Below are positions 1 to 8,370 of a DNA stretch of 64,000 nucleotides, piece after piece. Origin of the DNA: Streptomyces sp. NA02950 (GTDB taxonomy: Bacteria; Actinomycetota; Actinomycetes; Streptomycetales; Streptomycetaceae). The number at the start of each line of letters is the position of its first letter. Positions within the stretch are counted from its first letter, which is position 1. The DNA is taken from the NCBI RefSeq assembly GCF_013364155.1, contig NZ_CP054916.1, positions 6,445,001-6,509,000 on the forward strand, given 5' to 3'. A program made the translations under genes and the position numbers. A model generated the notes under the pieces. That model did not search any database and was not told the origin of the DNA. It saw only the letters and a program-made list of their open reading frames with translations.

Positions 1-263
1 GCCGGACCGGAGGGGGCTCCGGCGCCGTCGGAGAACAGGGCGTGGGCGGCGACGAGACCGGCGGCCACCAGCAGCGGCTGGGCCACCGCGGTGTCGCGGA
101 TCTCCTCCTCGTCGGCCTTGGTGCCGTAGTGGATCAAGTCCAGGCCGGAAACGGCCGACCACCAGGTCAGACGTTCGGTGACACCGGGGAGGTCGAGCCA
201 GGGGGTCAGGAAGCCGGGCTTTTGAGCGCCCTGGCCGGGAGCGACGAGTACGAGCACTCTCAC
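1..263 (-). CDS. fabD: Malonyl-CoA:ACP transacylase FabD, N-terminal part only
   Basis: This is the first 85 or so codons of the malonyl-CoA:acyl carrier protein transacylase that loads malonate onto ACP for fatty acid synthesis in the cytosol. The visible start reads VLVLVAPGQGAQKPGFL, which is the family N-terminus with the GQGAQ motif, followed by a TKADEEEIRDTAVAQPLL segment. The gene runs off the left edge. Two in-frame GTG codons are possible, at 263 and 257; the second gives the usual N-terminus. It lies 84-90 bases downstream of fasR on the same strand, as in other Streptomyces, where FasR activates the fabD-fabH-acpP-fabF operon. Identification is firm; the exact start is open. Confidence 0.9.
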   Translation of the reverse strand, partial: MRVLVLVAPGQGAQKPGFLTPWLDLPGVTERLTWWSAVSGLDLIHYGTKADEEEIRDTAVAQPLLVAAGLVAAHALFSDGAGAPSGP

Positions 264-325
264 ACTCTCTCTTGTGGGTGGTCCGGCTCGCCCGTGAGGA
301 CAAGGACGAAGAACCGTCAGGGGAA

Positions 326-342
326 TTGTTGGACTCCAACAA
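326..342. promoter_or_regulatory. Perfect inverted repeat between fasR and fabD, likely FasR operator
   Basis: TTGTTGGACTCCAACAA is a perfect inverted repeat with 8-base arms around one central base. It starts about 60 bases upstream of the fabD start and lies just past the fasR stop codon. FasR is known to bind the fabD promoter region in Streptomyces coelicolor; that this palindrome is the site is inferred from its position and symmetry. Confidence 0.55.
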
Positions 343-346
343 AGGG

Positions 347-1531
347 TCAGGAAAGTATGTCTCCATCGGCGAGCCGACCCAGGATCAGGGCTATGCGCAG
401 CGTAAACGCCGACCTGACGTCGGACGGTGACCACCCGGTGACGTCGGTCACACGTCGCAGCCGGTAGCGGACGGTGTTGGGGTGTACGAAGAGCATCCGG
501 GCCGCGCCCTCCAGGCTGCTGGCCTGTTCCAGGTACACACTCAGCGTCTCCAGCAGCGCGGAGCCCGCTTCCTCCAGTGGTCTGTAGATCTCCTCCACCA
601 ACTGCTCACGGGCGGCCGGATCCCCGGCCATCGCCCGCTCCGGCAGCAGATCGTCCGCCAGCACCGGCCGCGGGGCGTCCGGCCAGGCGGTGCACGCCTT
701 CAGTCCCGCCGCGGCGGCCCCCGCCGAGCGGGTCGCCGCCAGCAGGTCGGAGACCACCGGACCGGCCACCACCGGGCCCGGGGCGTACGGCCCGATCAGT
801 GCCTTCGCCGCCTGGAGCGGATTGTCCGAACCGCCCGCGACCACCACCAGACGGTCGCCGAGCACCCCGGTGAGCACCTGGAGCTTGGCGTGCCGGGCGG
901 CCCGCCGGATCGCCTCCACGGTCAGCTCGCTGTCCCCGTCCGGGGCGGTGCCCAGCACCACGCACACATGCTCGGGCGCGTTCCAGCCGAGGGCGGCGGC
1001 GCGGGACAGCGCCCCCTCGTCCGCCTCGCCCGACAGCACCGCGTTGACCACCAGCGACTCCAGCCGGGCGTCCCAGGCGCCGCGCGCCTCGGCCGCCTGC
1101 GCGTACACCTGGGCGGTGGCGAACGCGATCTCCCGCGCGTACACCAGCAGCGCCTCGCGCAGCGCCGACTCGTCGCCCGGAGCCGCCACGTCGTCGATCG
1201 CGGACTCCATGACCTCGATGGTGGTCCGCACCATCTCCACGGTCTGCCGCAGGGTGATCGCCCGGGTCAGCTCGCGCGGGGCGGTGCCGAAGACATCGGT
1301 GCTGATCGCCTGTGGGGCCTCCGGATGCCGGAACCACTCGGTGAAGGCCGCGATACCCGCCTGTGCCACCAGACCGATCCAGGAGCGGTTCTCGGGCGGC
1401 ATCGCCCGGTACCACGGCAGCTGTTCGTCCATGCGCGCGATGGCGCCGGCGGCCAGCTTCCCGGACGACTTCTCCAGGCGGCGCAGGGTGGCACTGTGGG
1501 GATGCGGGAGGTTCGCGGCTGGTTCAGGCAC
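347..1531 (-). CDS. fasR: Transcriptional regulator of fatty acid synthesis, FasR (PucR/CdaR-type)
   Basis: A 394-residue regulator that activates the adjacent fatty acid synthase operon in Streptomyces. The C-terminal segment SLEGAARMLFVHPNTVRYRLRRV (residues about 335-360) is the PucR-type helix-turn-helix; the middle is a GGDEF-like effector region. The whole protein closely matches what I remember of the S. coelicolor FasR sequence. The start chosen is GTG at 1531 (MPEPAANLPHPHSATL). It is followed on the same strand by fabD after a spacer with a perfect palindrome. In Mycobacterium tuberculosis the homologue sits directly between aceE and fabD; here aceE lies about 20 kb away, so a large accessory block separates them. 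Confidence 0.93.
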   Translation of the reverse strand: MPEPAANLPHPHSATLRRLEKSSGKLAAGAIARMDEQLPWYRAMPPENRSWIGLVAQAGIAAFTEWFRHPEAPQAISTDVFGTAPRELTRAITLRQTVEMVRTTIEVMESAIDDVAAPGDESALREALLVYAREIAFATAQVYAQAAEARGAWDARLESLVVNAVLSGEADEGALSRAAALGWNAPEHVCVVLGTAPDGDSELTVEAIRRAARHAKLQVLTGVLGDRLVVVAGGSDNPLQAAKALIGPYAPGPVVAGPVVSDLLAATRSAGAAAAGLKACTAWPDAPRPVLADDLLPERAMAGDPAAREQLVEEIYRPLEEAGSALLETLSVYLEQASSLEGAARMLFVHPNTVRYRLRRVTDVTGWSPSDVRSAFTLRIALILGRLADGDILS

Positions 1532-1589
1532 GAGGACAAGACTGCCTTATCGGATGGCGTACGCGGGGGGCGGGGAGGTCGGAGGAGGC

Positions 1590-1656
1590 AGAAAGGGGAG
1601 AGGAGGGGAGAGGAGGGAGAGGAGGGAGAGGAGGGAGAGGAGGGAGAGGAGGGGAG
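1590..1656. repeat. Uninterrupted 67-base purine tract with 9-base tandem units
   Basis: Every base from 1590 to 1656 on the plus strand is A or G. Most of it is built from the 9-mer GGAGGGAGA repeated about five times, with GGGGAGAGGA variants at the ends. It lies between the divergent fasR and pirin starts, and its right end supplies the purine-rich ribosome binding region of the pirin gene. Such tracts can form triplex structures and vary in copy number by slippage. Confidence 0.85.
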
Positions 1657-1665
1657 CGCACTACC

Positions 1666-2346
1666 GTGGACCGCGTGATGTGGATACAGCGGTCCGGTGC
1701 ACGGTATCCGGGCGGGGACGGCGCCGGCATCGAGACGCGCCACGCCTTTTCCTTCTCCGGCCACTACGACCCGGACAATGTGCGGTTCGGGCTGCTCGTG
1801 GCGTGCAACGAGGAGCGTCTCGCGCCCGGCGCGGGCTTCGCCGAGCACCCCCACCGCGATCTGGAGATCGTGACCTGGGTGGTCGCGGGCGAGCTCACCC
1901 ACGAGGACTCCACCGGTGCCCGGACCGTGGTGCGCCCCGGCGATGTCCAGCGGCTCAGCGCGGGCAGTGGGGTGCGTCACACCGAGCGGAACGCGGGCGC
2001 GGAATCCCTGGTCTTCGTACAGATGTGGCTGGTGCCCGGCCCCGTCGCCCCGGCCGAGCCCGGGTACGAGGTGGTGCGCGGTATCGCCGACGGCACCCCG
2101 TACGCGCTGGAGCGCACCGAGGCGGTGCTGCATGTGCGGCGGCTCGGGGACGGTGAGCGCACCGCGCTGCCGGAGGCGCCCTGGAGTTACGTCCACGGGG
2201 TGCGCGGCGCGGTGCGGATCGGGGACGAGACGCTGGGCGCGGGCGACGCGGCCCGGCTGCGGGATGCCCACGGGTTGGTGGCGCGGGCCGAGGGCCCGGC
2301 GGAGCTGCTGGTGTGGGAGATGCACGCGGAGCCGGTGTACGGCTGA
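1666..2346 (+). CDS. Pirin family protein (cupin)
   Basis: A 226-residue bicupin of the pirin/YhhW group, proteins that hold a metal ion and in some cases act as quercetin dioxygenases or redox-sensing cofactors. The metal-binding region is visible as EHPHRDLEIVTWVVAGELTHEDS (first cupin), followed by the second barrel ending in LLVWEMHAEPVYG. Three in-frame starts are close together: GTG 1666, GTG 1675 and ATG 1678. The AGGAGGGGAG run about 10 bases before GTG 1666 favours that one, although MWIQRSGARYPG from ATG 1678 is the conserved beginning. It is divergent from fasR and convergent with the next gene. No specific substrate can be inferred. Confidence 0.85.
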   Translation: MDRVMWIQRSGARYPGGDGAGIETRHAFSFSGHYDPDNVRFGLLVACNEERLAPGAGFAEHPHRDLEIVTWVVAGELTHEDSTGARTVVRPGDVQRLSAGSGVRHTERNAGAESLVFVQMWLVPGPVAPAEPGYEVVRGIADGTPYALERTEAVLHVRRLGDGERTALPEAPWSYVHGVRGAVRIGDETLGAGDAARLRDAHGLVARAEGPAELLVWEMHAEPVYG

Positions 2347-2375
2347 CGCCCCCGGGGCCCGCGCGGGGCTCAGCC
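2341..2375. terminator. Hairpin spanning both stop codons of convergent genes
   Basis: GGCTGA (2341-2346) pairs with TCAGCC (2370-2375), extended by GCCCC (2348-2352) with GGGGC (2365-2369) around a one-base bulge. The stem contains the stop codons of the pirin gene and of the facing hydrolase. It is a plausible bidirectional terminator without a U tract, as is common in Streptomyces. Confidence 0.4.
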
Positions 2376-3188
2376 GGTGCGCAGCTCGGCGAGGACCGCG
2401 TCGGTCAGCGCCGGCCAGACCTCCACGGCCCACGGTCCGAAGGCCCGGTCGGTCAGGGTCACACAGGCCGCCCGCGCCTCCGGGTCGACCCACAGGAAGG
2501 TGCCGGACTGGCCGAAGTGCCCGTAGGTGCGCGGCGAGGAGGAACCGCCGGTCCAGTGCGGCGACTTGCCGTCGCGTATCTCGAAGCCCAGCCCCCAGTC
2601 GTTGGGCCGCTGGTGGCCGTAGCCGGGCAGTACCCCGGTCAGCCCCGGGTGCACCACCGAGGTGGCCTCGGCCAGCGTCTGGGGCGCCAGCAGCCGCGGC
2701 GCCTGGAGCTCGGCCGCGAACCGCACCAGGTCCGCCACGGTGGAGACGCCGTCCTTGGCGGGGGAGCCGGTCAGCTCGGTCGCGGTCATGCCGAGCGGCT
2801 CCAGCACCGCCTGGCGCAGATACTCGCCGAAGGGGATGTCCGTGGCCTTGGCGAGGTGGTCGCCCAGCACCTCGAAGCCCGCGTTGGAGTACAGCCGGCG
2901 GTTGCCGGGGGCGGCGACCGTGCGGTGTTCGTCGAAGGCGAGCCCGGAGGTGTGCGCGAGCAGATGACGGACGGTGGAGCCCTCGGGCCCGGCCGGTTCG
3001 TCCAGCTCGACCGCGCCCTCCTCGACGGCGACCAGTACGGCGTAGGCGGCGAGCGGCTTGGTGACCGAGGCGAGGGGGAAGCGGTGGTCGGCCGGGCCGT
3101 ACGATCCGGCCGGGGTGCCGTCCGCCGTGACGACGGCCGCCGCCGCCGTGGGGACCGGCCAGTTCTCGATCATCCGCAGGCTTTCCAT
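2370..3188 (-). CDS. Serine hydrolase, beta-lactamase class C family
   Basis: A 272-residue protein of the class C beta-lactamase/DD-peptidase/esterase fold. The nucleophile motif SVTK (S-x-x-K) is at about residues 41-44, YSN (Y-x-N) at about 101-103, and HFGQSG near residue 225 fits the third motif. There is no signal peptide, and the protein is shorter than true AmpC enzymes, so it is more likely a cytosolic esterase or peptidase than a resistance enzyme. ATG 3188 is chosen because the protein begins cleanly there and the reading frame further upstream runs through the MerR promoter region. It is divergent from the MerR gene and shares its 126-base intergenic region with the MerR-type palindrome, so it may be under the same control. 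Confidence 0.8.
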   Translation of the reverse strand: MESLRMIENWPVPTAAAAVVTADGTPAGSYGPADHRFPLASVTKPLAAYAVLVAVEEGAVELDEPAGPEGSTVRHLLAHTSGLAFDEHRTVAAPGNRRLYSNAGFEVLGDHLAKATDIPFGEYLRQAVLEPLGMTATELTGSPAKDGVSTVADLVRFAAELQAPRLLAPQTLAEATSVVHPGLTGVLPGYGHQRPNDWGLGFEIRDGKSPHWTGGSSSPRTYGHFGQSGTFLWVDPEARAACVTLTDRAFGPWAVEVWPALTDAVLAELRTG

Positions 3189-3234
3189 GGCCCTGAGCCT
3201 AGTGCCCGCCGGATTTCGCCCCACAATCCGCTTG

Positions 3235-3252
3235 CTTGGAGTGCACTCCAAG
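3235..3252. promoter_or_regulatory. Perfect 18-bp MerR-type operator
   Basis: CTTGGAGTGCACTCCAAG is a perfect palindrome in the divergent region between the hydrolase and the merR-like gene. CTTGGAGT...ACTCCAAG is the typical dyad bound by MerR-family activators, which sits between promoter elements and remodels the spacer. A TTGCTT (3232-3237) and CATAGC (3255-3260) pair flanks it as a possible -35/-10 with a 17-base spacer toward the merR gene. Confidence 0.75.
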
Positions 3253-3314
3253 TCCATAGCGTTGTCCCGGGCAGGGAACGCGCACAGCATCGAGACCGGC
3301 GAGAGGGTATCGGC

Positions 3315-3773
3315 ATGACCGTGATGGAGAGCGCTCCGGCTCCGGCGAAGCCGCGGATCTGTGCGGAGGAACATCCGTACCCGCGGCCGACCGGACAGGA
3401 CCGCTACACGATCAGCGAGGTGGCCGCGCACACCGGGCTGAGCGCGCACACCCTGCGCTGGTACGAGCGGATCGGGCTGATGCCGCACGTGGACCGCACC
3501 CACACCGGGCAGCGCCGGTTCACCAACCGCGACCTGGACTGGCTGGAGCTGGTGGGCAAGCTGCGGCTGACCGGGATGCCGGTGGCGGACATGGTCCGCT
3601 ACGCAGAGATGGTCCGTACCGGGCAGGACACCTTTCGCGAGCGCGAGGAGCTGCTGACCGAGCACCGGGAGAACGTCCGGATGCGGATCGCGGAGCTCCA
3701 GAGCACGCTCGAGGTCATCGACTACAAGATCAGCATCTACTCCGGGGCACGGCAGCGGGCGGAAGGCGCCTGA
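3315..3773 (+). CDS. MerR family transcriptional regulator
   Basis: A 152-residue regulator. The winged helix-turn-helix begins with YTISEVAAHTGLSAHTLRWY at about residues 33-52 and continues ERIGLMP, the MerR signature. The dimerising coiled coil follows, ending in DYKISIYSG. There are no cysteines in the effector region apart from one near the N-terminus (RICAEE), so a metal sensor of the MerR/ZntR type is unlikely; the architecture fits the YfmP/AdhR-like group that senses reactive organic compounds. It probably binds the palindrome at 3235-3252 and thereby its own promoter and possibly that of the divergent hydrolase. Confidence 0.88.
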   Translation: MTVMESAPAPAKPRICAEEHPYPRPTGQDRYTISEVAAHTGLSAHTLRWYERIGLMPHVDRTHTGQRRFTNRDLDWLELVGKLRLTGMPVADMVRYAEMVRTGQDTFREREELLTEHRENVRMRIAELQSTLEVIDYKISIYSGARQRAEGA

Positions 3774-3792
3774 TCGAGAGCGGGCGGCCGGT

Positions 3793-4017
3793 TCAGCCGC
3801 AGAGGGCCGCCAGCGCGACCGTCACGCACAGGACGGCGAACGCGGCGGCGGCCCGGCCCAGCACGGCCCGGCGGACCCCGGCCGGGCCCGCGCCGTCACC
3901 CGCGCGGCTCCCGTCGCCGGGGCCCTCGGGGTCCTCGGGGCACTCCGGGCGCTCCAGGGCGAACAGAGCGGCACACAGCGCCGCGAGCGCCGAGGGACGG
4001 GGGTCATACGAGGCCAT
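3793..4017 (-). CDS. Small membrane protein downstream of DUF1023 hydrolase
   Basis: A 74-residue protein beginning MASYDPRPSALAALCAALFALERPE. It has a charged, proline/glycine/aspartate-rich middle and one clear C-terminal membrane segment, VLGRAAAAFAVLCVTVALAALCG. Its ATG lies inside the last codons of the upstream hydrolase gene (14-base overlap), so the two are probably translated together. I do not recognise the family. The coding choice rests on the overlap, the hydrophobic segment and the GC-rich third positions. Confidence 0.55.
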   Translation of the reverse strand: MASYDPRPSALAALCAALFALERPECPEDPEGPGDGSRAGDGAGPAGVRRAVLGRAAAAFAVLCVTVALAALCG

Positions 4018-5203
4018 GGCGGCAGTCCTGGGCACCGTCGTCGTGGTCCGCGCACCGGATCCCGTCGAACCGGCCGAGCGCGATCCGGGCGAAGTTGCGC
4101 AGCGAGTCCGTACCGGGGGCGAAGTAGCCGGTGTGGCCGTGGGCGCGGTCGGCGGAGACGACCCGGGCACCGAAGGACCGGTCGGTCGGGTCCTCGCCGT
4201 GGCCGAGACCCAGGAACGCGTAGCCCGTCACCCGCCGTATCCAGTCGGTGCTGTCCCGGGCCGCCCACACCCGCGCGGAGGTGCGCAGGCCCTCGGCGCT
4301 GTCGGCGCGCATCCCGGGGCTGCCCAGGACCACCAGGTCCGAGACCCGGGCGCGGTCCATCGCGGAGGCGGCGAGCCCGCAGAGGACCGAGCCGTAGCTG
4401 TGGCAGAAGACGGTGGGCGGCGCCTCCGCGGTGGCCGCGGTGGTCACCGCCAGACCCGCCAGCAACCGGTCCAGACGCGGTGCCCCCGCCTCGGCCAGCC
4501 GGCTGGTCGCGGCGTCCGGGCCGAGCCCGACCGGCGTGGTGTAGCCGACCCACGCCACCACGGCGGTGGGGGTGCCGGGCGCCTCCCGGGCCATCTGCGC
4601 CCGCAGCGCCCGCGCCATGCCGACGGGGGTGCCGTACCGGTCGTGGTCGCGGTCGAAGGTGTTCAGATCGATGTCGGAGCCGGGCACCACGACGGCCGTG
4701 CGCCGCGCCGTCGCCAGATCGCCGAAGACCTCGGCGACCTGGCCGCGGCCGCGCGGATCGAAAGCGAGGATGTGACGGCCCGGGGAGAGCAGCGTGGTGT
4801 AGCGCTCGACGAGCGGGCTGCCGGGGTCGGCGGCGCGCTCCTTGTCGCGCGCGGCCCGGACGGCGCGGGCGTTGGCCTCGTAGCGCAGTGCGAGGGGCGC
4901 ACCGTCGAGGTTGCCCACCACCTGCGGATGGCGGATGGCCAGGGCCCGCCGCTGGACGTCGGTGAGCCCGGCGAAGAAGCGGGCGATACGGGCCGGGGAG
5001 GTGGTGGCCGGGTCGGGCAGCTCCCGCCCGGGGCCCGGCAGCGAGTGGTCTGCGAGCCAGGAGGCGGTGCCGGGCGGCGGCCCGGTGATCGCCTGCTCCT
5101 CGTGGGCGACGGTCCACCCGGCCGTGCCGGCCATGACGGTGACGGTGAGCGCGGCCGTGATCAGACGGCGGGCGTAGTGCCTGGGTCGGTGCGTCGGGGA
5201 CAT
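4004..5203 (-). CDS. DUF1023 alpha/beta hydrolase, secreted or membrane-anchored
   Basis: A 399-residue protein with an N-terminal hydrophobic segment (ARRLITAALTVTVMAGTAGW, about residues 11-30) suggesting export or anchoring. The DUF1023 alpha/beta hydrolase core follows: VVGNLDGAPLALRYEAN near residue 93, and the nucleophile elbow in FCHSYGSVLCG near residue 270. The substrate is not known for this family. A paralogue of the same length and layout lies at 13612-14817 on the same strand, with near-identical motifs (VVGNLNGAPVGLRYRAN, CHSYGSVVCG, GSPGMRAD). It is followed by an overlapping small membrane protein gene. Confidence 0.85.
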   Translation of the reverse strand: MSPTHRPRHYARRLITAALTVTVMAGTAGWTVAHEEQAITGPPPGTASWLADHSLPGPGRELPDPATTSPARIARFFAGLTDVQRRALAIRHPQVVGNLDGAPLALRYEANARAVRAARDKERAADPGSPLVERYTTLLSPGRHILAFDPRGRGQVAEVFGDLATARRTAVVVPGSDIDLNTFDRDHDRYGTPVGMARALRAQMAREAPGTPTAVVAWVGYTTPVGLGPDAATSRLAEAGAPRLDRLLAGLAVTTAATAEAPPTVFCHSYGSVLCGLAASAMDRARVSDLVVLGSPGMRADSAEGLRTSARVWAARDSTDWIRRVTGYAFLGLGHGEDPTDRSFGARVVSADRAHGHTGYFAPGTDSLRNFARIALGRFDGIRCADHDDGAQDCRHGLV

Positions 5204-5346
5204 GGCCGCGGGTTTCCCTCTTCCGTTCGGTGGCGAGGGAAACGTAGGGAGCCGGTGGGTGGCGGGGCGTCACACCGCGGTGCCAAGTCGGGAGTCATAC
5301 CGGGGTAGGGGGTGACCCGGGGGAACTGTGCGACACCCCGTGAGGC

Positions 5347-6670
5347 ATGCACCACCGCAACGGATCGGCACCCGCCCCTCGGCGGCGCGGCGGACGGCGG
5401 GGCGCCCCTCGCAAGCCGCCGCCCGCGCCGGCCTGGCGGCCGAATGCCGACTGGAGACAGCTGCCGCTGTTCGGACAGGTCCCGCGCGACTACGGCCGCC
5501 TCGACCCCTCCGGCGTCGACTTGACCAGCCCCTGGCTGACCTGGGCGAAGTACCTCGCTCACCGGTTCGCCGAGGCACGGGGCTGGGGACGCAACATCCG
5601 CTTCGGCGTCAACCGTGGCCTGGCCCTTGTCCTCACCGGGTACGTCGAGGGCGACGCCATCCGGCACAGCGAGATCTTCACCCCGCTCCGGTCCCGCGAC
5701 CTCCCGGTCGGCCACGTCGTCACGGTCCTGGAGGAGATGGGGATCTTCGAGGACGACAGCGAACCCTCCTTCGAGGGCTGGCTCGCCGAGCGTCTGCAGG
5801 GTCTCGCACCCGGCATCCGCTCGGAGGCCGAGCGCTGGACCCGCGTCCTGCGTGACGGTGGCCCCGCAGCCTCCCGCGACGGGAAGGCACGGTCTGGCTC
5901 TACCTCAACCGTGTCCGGCCGGCCCTGCTGGAATGGTCGGACCGCTATGACCACCTGCGGGAAGTGACCCGCGACGACGTCCGGACCTACATTAAGACAC
6001 TGCACGGCCACCACCGGCGTGACCAACTCGTGGCCCTGCGCTCGCTGTTCTCCTGGGCCAAGCGGAATGGGCTGCTTTTCCGCAACCCGACCAGCCGGAT
6101 CAAGGTCGGCCAGTACGAGTACGGCGTGCTCCAGCCGCTGGTCCCCGCCCAGGTCGGCCGGTCCGTCGCGGCGGCCACCACCCCGGCAACACGACTCATC
6201 CTCGCCCTCGCCGCGGTGCACGCCGCCCGGGTCGCCCAGATCGGCATGCTCATGCTCGACGACGTCGACCTCGGCAACCGACGGCTGACCACCGCCGGAC
6301 GCTCCGCCCGCTCGACGACCTCACCCTGAAACTGCTGCTGGACTGGCTGGAGCACCGGCGAAACCGGTGGCCGAGCACCGCGAACCTCCATCTGCTGATC
6401 AACAACCAGACCGCCACCAAGACTAGCCGCGCCAGCAACCACTGGATCAGCTCCTCGATGCGCAGCCAGGACGCGACGCTGGAGCGGCTCCGCGTCGACC
6501 GGCAGCTCGAAGAGGCGCTGACCCACGGGCCCGATCCGCTTCACCTCGCCGAGGTGTTCGGGCTCGACGAGAAGACTGCGATGCGCTACGCGGACTCCGC
6601 ACGGGCACTACTGGAACAGGCAGCCGAGCACTCGGCATCGCCCTCAGGAAGAGAACTTGGCCCGGATTGA
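5347..6670 (+). pseudogene. Tyrosine recombinase/phage-type integrase, two frameshifts
   Basis: A site-specific recombinase gene broken into three frames. The first part starts at 5347 (MHHRNGSAPAPRRRGG). The frame changes at about 5880-5900 into TVWLYLNRVRPALLEWSDRY and VTRDDVRTYIKTLHGHHRRD, then again at about 6295-6305 into PLDDLTLKLLLDWLEHRRNR. It ends with LEEALTHGPDPLHLAEVFGL at the C-terminus. HGHHRRDQLVALRSLFSWAKRNGLLFRNP is typical of the SAM-like core-binding domain. The C-terminal catalytic R-H-R-Y pattern is degraded. It is a dead element near other mobile remnants. Confidence 0.75.
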
Positions 6671-6679
6671 CGCGACTTG

Positions 6680-6880
6680 GAGTCGGCGCCAGCAGATCCT
6701 TGGGAGAGGCGCAGGCACTCATCCCAGGCTTCAAGAAAGCTCTCGTAGGTGTTGAGGCGTTCTTGGCGCATCCAGTGACCGTGCTCGACGGCACCTTGGT
6801 CCTGTACTTGCCGCCGGACGGCTTCGGCGTTCTTTTCCGTGCCGAACTTAGCTGCCCGCCCGCGCGGAGCAACCTCACCG
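6680..6880 (-). pseudogene. Remnant of a hypothetical protein, antisense to recombinase tail
   Basis: On the minus strand this stretch reads NAEAVRRQVQDQGAVEHGHW followed by MRQERLNTYESFLEAWDECLR, a pattern I associate with small hypothetical proteins common in Streptomyces accessory regions. No complete gene can be built: there is no start in frame upstream before stops, and the tail runs into the recombinase remnant. Treated as a decayed fragment. Confidence 0.3.
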
Positions 6881-6933
6881 CTGCTTCATCAATGACGACA
6901 GAGGGTGTCGGGTTTACGGCCGACGATGGACGT

Positions 6934-7452
6934 ATGCGCGAAACCCCAGAAGAACTCAACAAGCTCCAGTCCCTCCTCGACTCCTCCCTCTCCGGCTCGA
7001 CCGCACACCTCCGCTCGATCGTCGAGGGCCGCACCATCACGGCGGCGCAGCTCACCGGGGTCCTCACCGGCATGTGCACGCTCGCCCTCTCCACGGTGAC
7101 CGCAAAGGGCGAACCGCGGATCAGCGGCGCCGACGGGCACTTCCTGCACGGCCGGTGGCACTTCGGCACGGCGCGCAACGCCGCCAAGGCCCGTCATCTC
7201 GCGGCCCGTCCGGCCGCCAGCGTCGCGCACATGCGCGGCGAGGACCTCGGCGTGTTCACCCACGGCACGGTGGAGGAGCTGAACCCCGAGGACGCCGAGA
7301 CCACGGCCGACTGGCAGGAACTCCTCGCCTACTTGAAGGACTTCTACGGCGACGACGCCTTCGACTGGAACCGCGAGGTCGTCTACTACCGGCTGAACCC
7401 GCACTGGATGACCGTCTACGCCCCCGACCTCGACAAGCTCACCGGCACGTGA
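6934..7452 (+). CDS. Pyridoxamine 5'-phosphate oxidase (PPOX)-family flavin-binding protein
   Basis: A 172-residue split-barrel protein of the PPOX/FMN- or F420-binding superfamily. LALSTVTAKGEPRISGADGHFLHGRWHFGT is the characteristic first strand pair with the flavin phosphate region, followed by KARHLAARPAASVAHM and a C-terminal NREVVYYRLNPHWMTVYAPD. Members act as flavin- or F420-dependent reductases or oxidases; the substrate cannot be read from sequence. ATG 6934 is chosen. No ribosome binding site is evident, and the gene sits as an intact island between two decayed mobile-element genes. Confidence 0.8.
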   Translation: MRETPEELNKLQSLLDSSLSGSTAHLRSIVEGRTITAAQLTGVLTGMCTLALSTVTAKGEPRISGADGHFLHGRWHFGTARNAAKARHLAARPAASVAHMRGEDLGVFTHGTVEELNPEDAETTADWQELLAYLKDFYGDDAFDWNREVVYYRLNPHWMTVYAPDLDKLTGT

Positions 7453-7894
7453 CGCCGGGCCCGTCGACGAGGGCCTGCACCTGCGCGTACGTGGGTGCGG
7501 GGCCGGTCGACGGCGCGCCGTCGCGTACCGCCAGCGCCGTGGCGACGGCCTCGCCCACCGCCCGCCGGTACAGCAGCGACCCGAGGCTGCCCCGCCCCCA
7601 AGCTCTCAACTCCTTCCCCAAGCTCGCAACTCCGCTTCGCTGCGTTCGAGCAGGGGGCCGCTCGGCGTCTTGCCGGTCCAGGGGGCCAGGAACGGCAAGG
7701 TCGCGAGTTGGCCCCGAACCCACGGAAGCAACTCCGCAGAGCACGACGACGGACCCTTGAGTTCCCACCGAGAACCCTTCAGTTTGCGTGAACTTACGGG
7801 ACTCACCGGGCCTCAGTAGTTGCGGTACAGAAAGTGCCGCTGAAATTGATCTTGCTGACGCTGGACTGCTTCGCGGGTGCTTGGAGCTGGCGGG
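7453..7894. other. Non-coding stretch with Streptomyces-type dispersed repeat
   Basis: No convincing gene. It contains CCCCCAAGCTCTCAACTCC at 7596-7614 and GCTTCGCTGCGTTCGAGCAG at about 7636-7655, followed by GGGG. CCCCCAAGCTCTCAAC...GTTCGAGCAGGGGG is a dispersed intergenic element I recall from many Streptomyces genomes. Here it seems internally duplicated, since CTC(T/G)CAACTCC occurs twice. The rest looks like debris next to the resolvase pseudogene. Confidence 0.4.
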
Positions 7895-8305
7895 GTACGG
7901 CGCCCGACCGCAGTTCCGCAGGTCGGGGATGTGGTTGTAGAGGGTGCCCGGGGAGACACCGAGGAGCTTGGCGATCGAGGTGATCGAGCGGCCGGGGTCG
8001 GGCAGCGGATCGCGGGCGGCGCGGATGATCTCCTCGGTGGCGACGCTGGGGCGTCCGCCGACGCGGCCGCGGGCGCGGGCGGCGGCCAGGCCCTCGTTGG
8101 TGCTGATGACGATGAGCTCGCGGATGAACTCCGCCAGGGCGGCGAGACGTGGAAGACGAGCCGGCCGCCGGGGGTGGCGGTGTCGAGTGTTCTCGTGCAG
8201 CGAGGTGAAGCCGATGCCTCGCTCGCGCAGTTCGGCGACCATGTTGATGAGGTCCTGGAGGCTGCGGCCGTAGCGGGCGTACCCGATCTTGATTTCGGTG
8301 CGGAG
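7895..8305 (-). pseudogene. Serine resolvase/invertase, internally deleted and frameshifted
   Basis: The minus strand starts with EIKIGYARYGRSLQDLINMV: the N-terminal KIGYAR of a TnpR-type serine recombinase is joined directly to the GRSLQDLIN helix, so about 60 residues of the catalytic domain are missing, including the usual YARVST serine. A short out-of-frame stretch (TRHRHPRRPARLPR) follows before the frame recovers at ALAEFIRELIV. The C-terminal helix-turn-helix SITSIAKLLGVSPGTLYNHI is intact. The protein cannot be catalytic. It probably came from a Tn3-family transposon. Confidence 0.75.
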
Positions 8306-8370
8306 GAGCGGTTCGGCGACGAGGAGGTCCGGCTCAGCCGGTTCGAGGGCGGTCATGGCCCCGGGTCATG

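Noticed and set aside
1363..1665. Extended N-terminus of the pirin protein
   Set aside because: The upstream part would translate the purine tract into Glu/Gly/Arg repeats and overlap the fasR gene antisense.
690..2156. 488-codon plus-strand frame over fasR and pirin
   Set aside because: It is a shadow of two real genes in another frame with no family pattern.
2370..3188. Annotation as an antibiotic-resistance beta-lactamase
   Set aside because: The fold motifs fit, but there is no signal peptide and the sequence is nearer to esterase/DD-peptidase-like cytosolic members.
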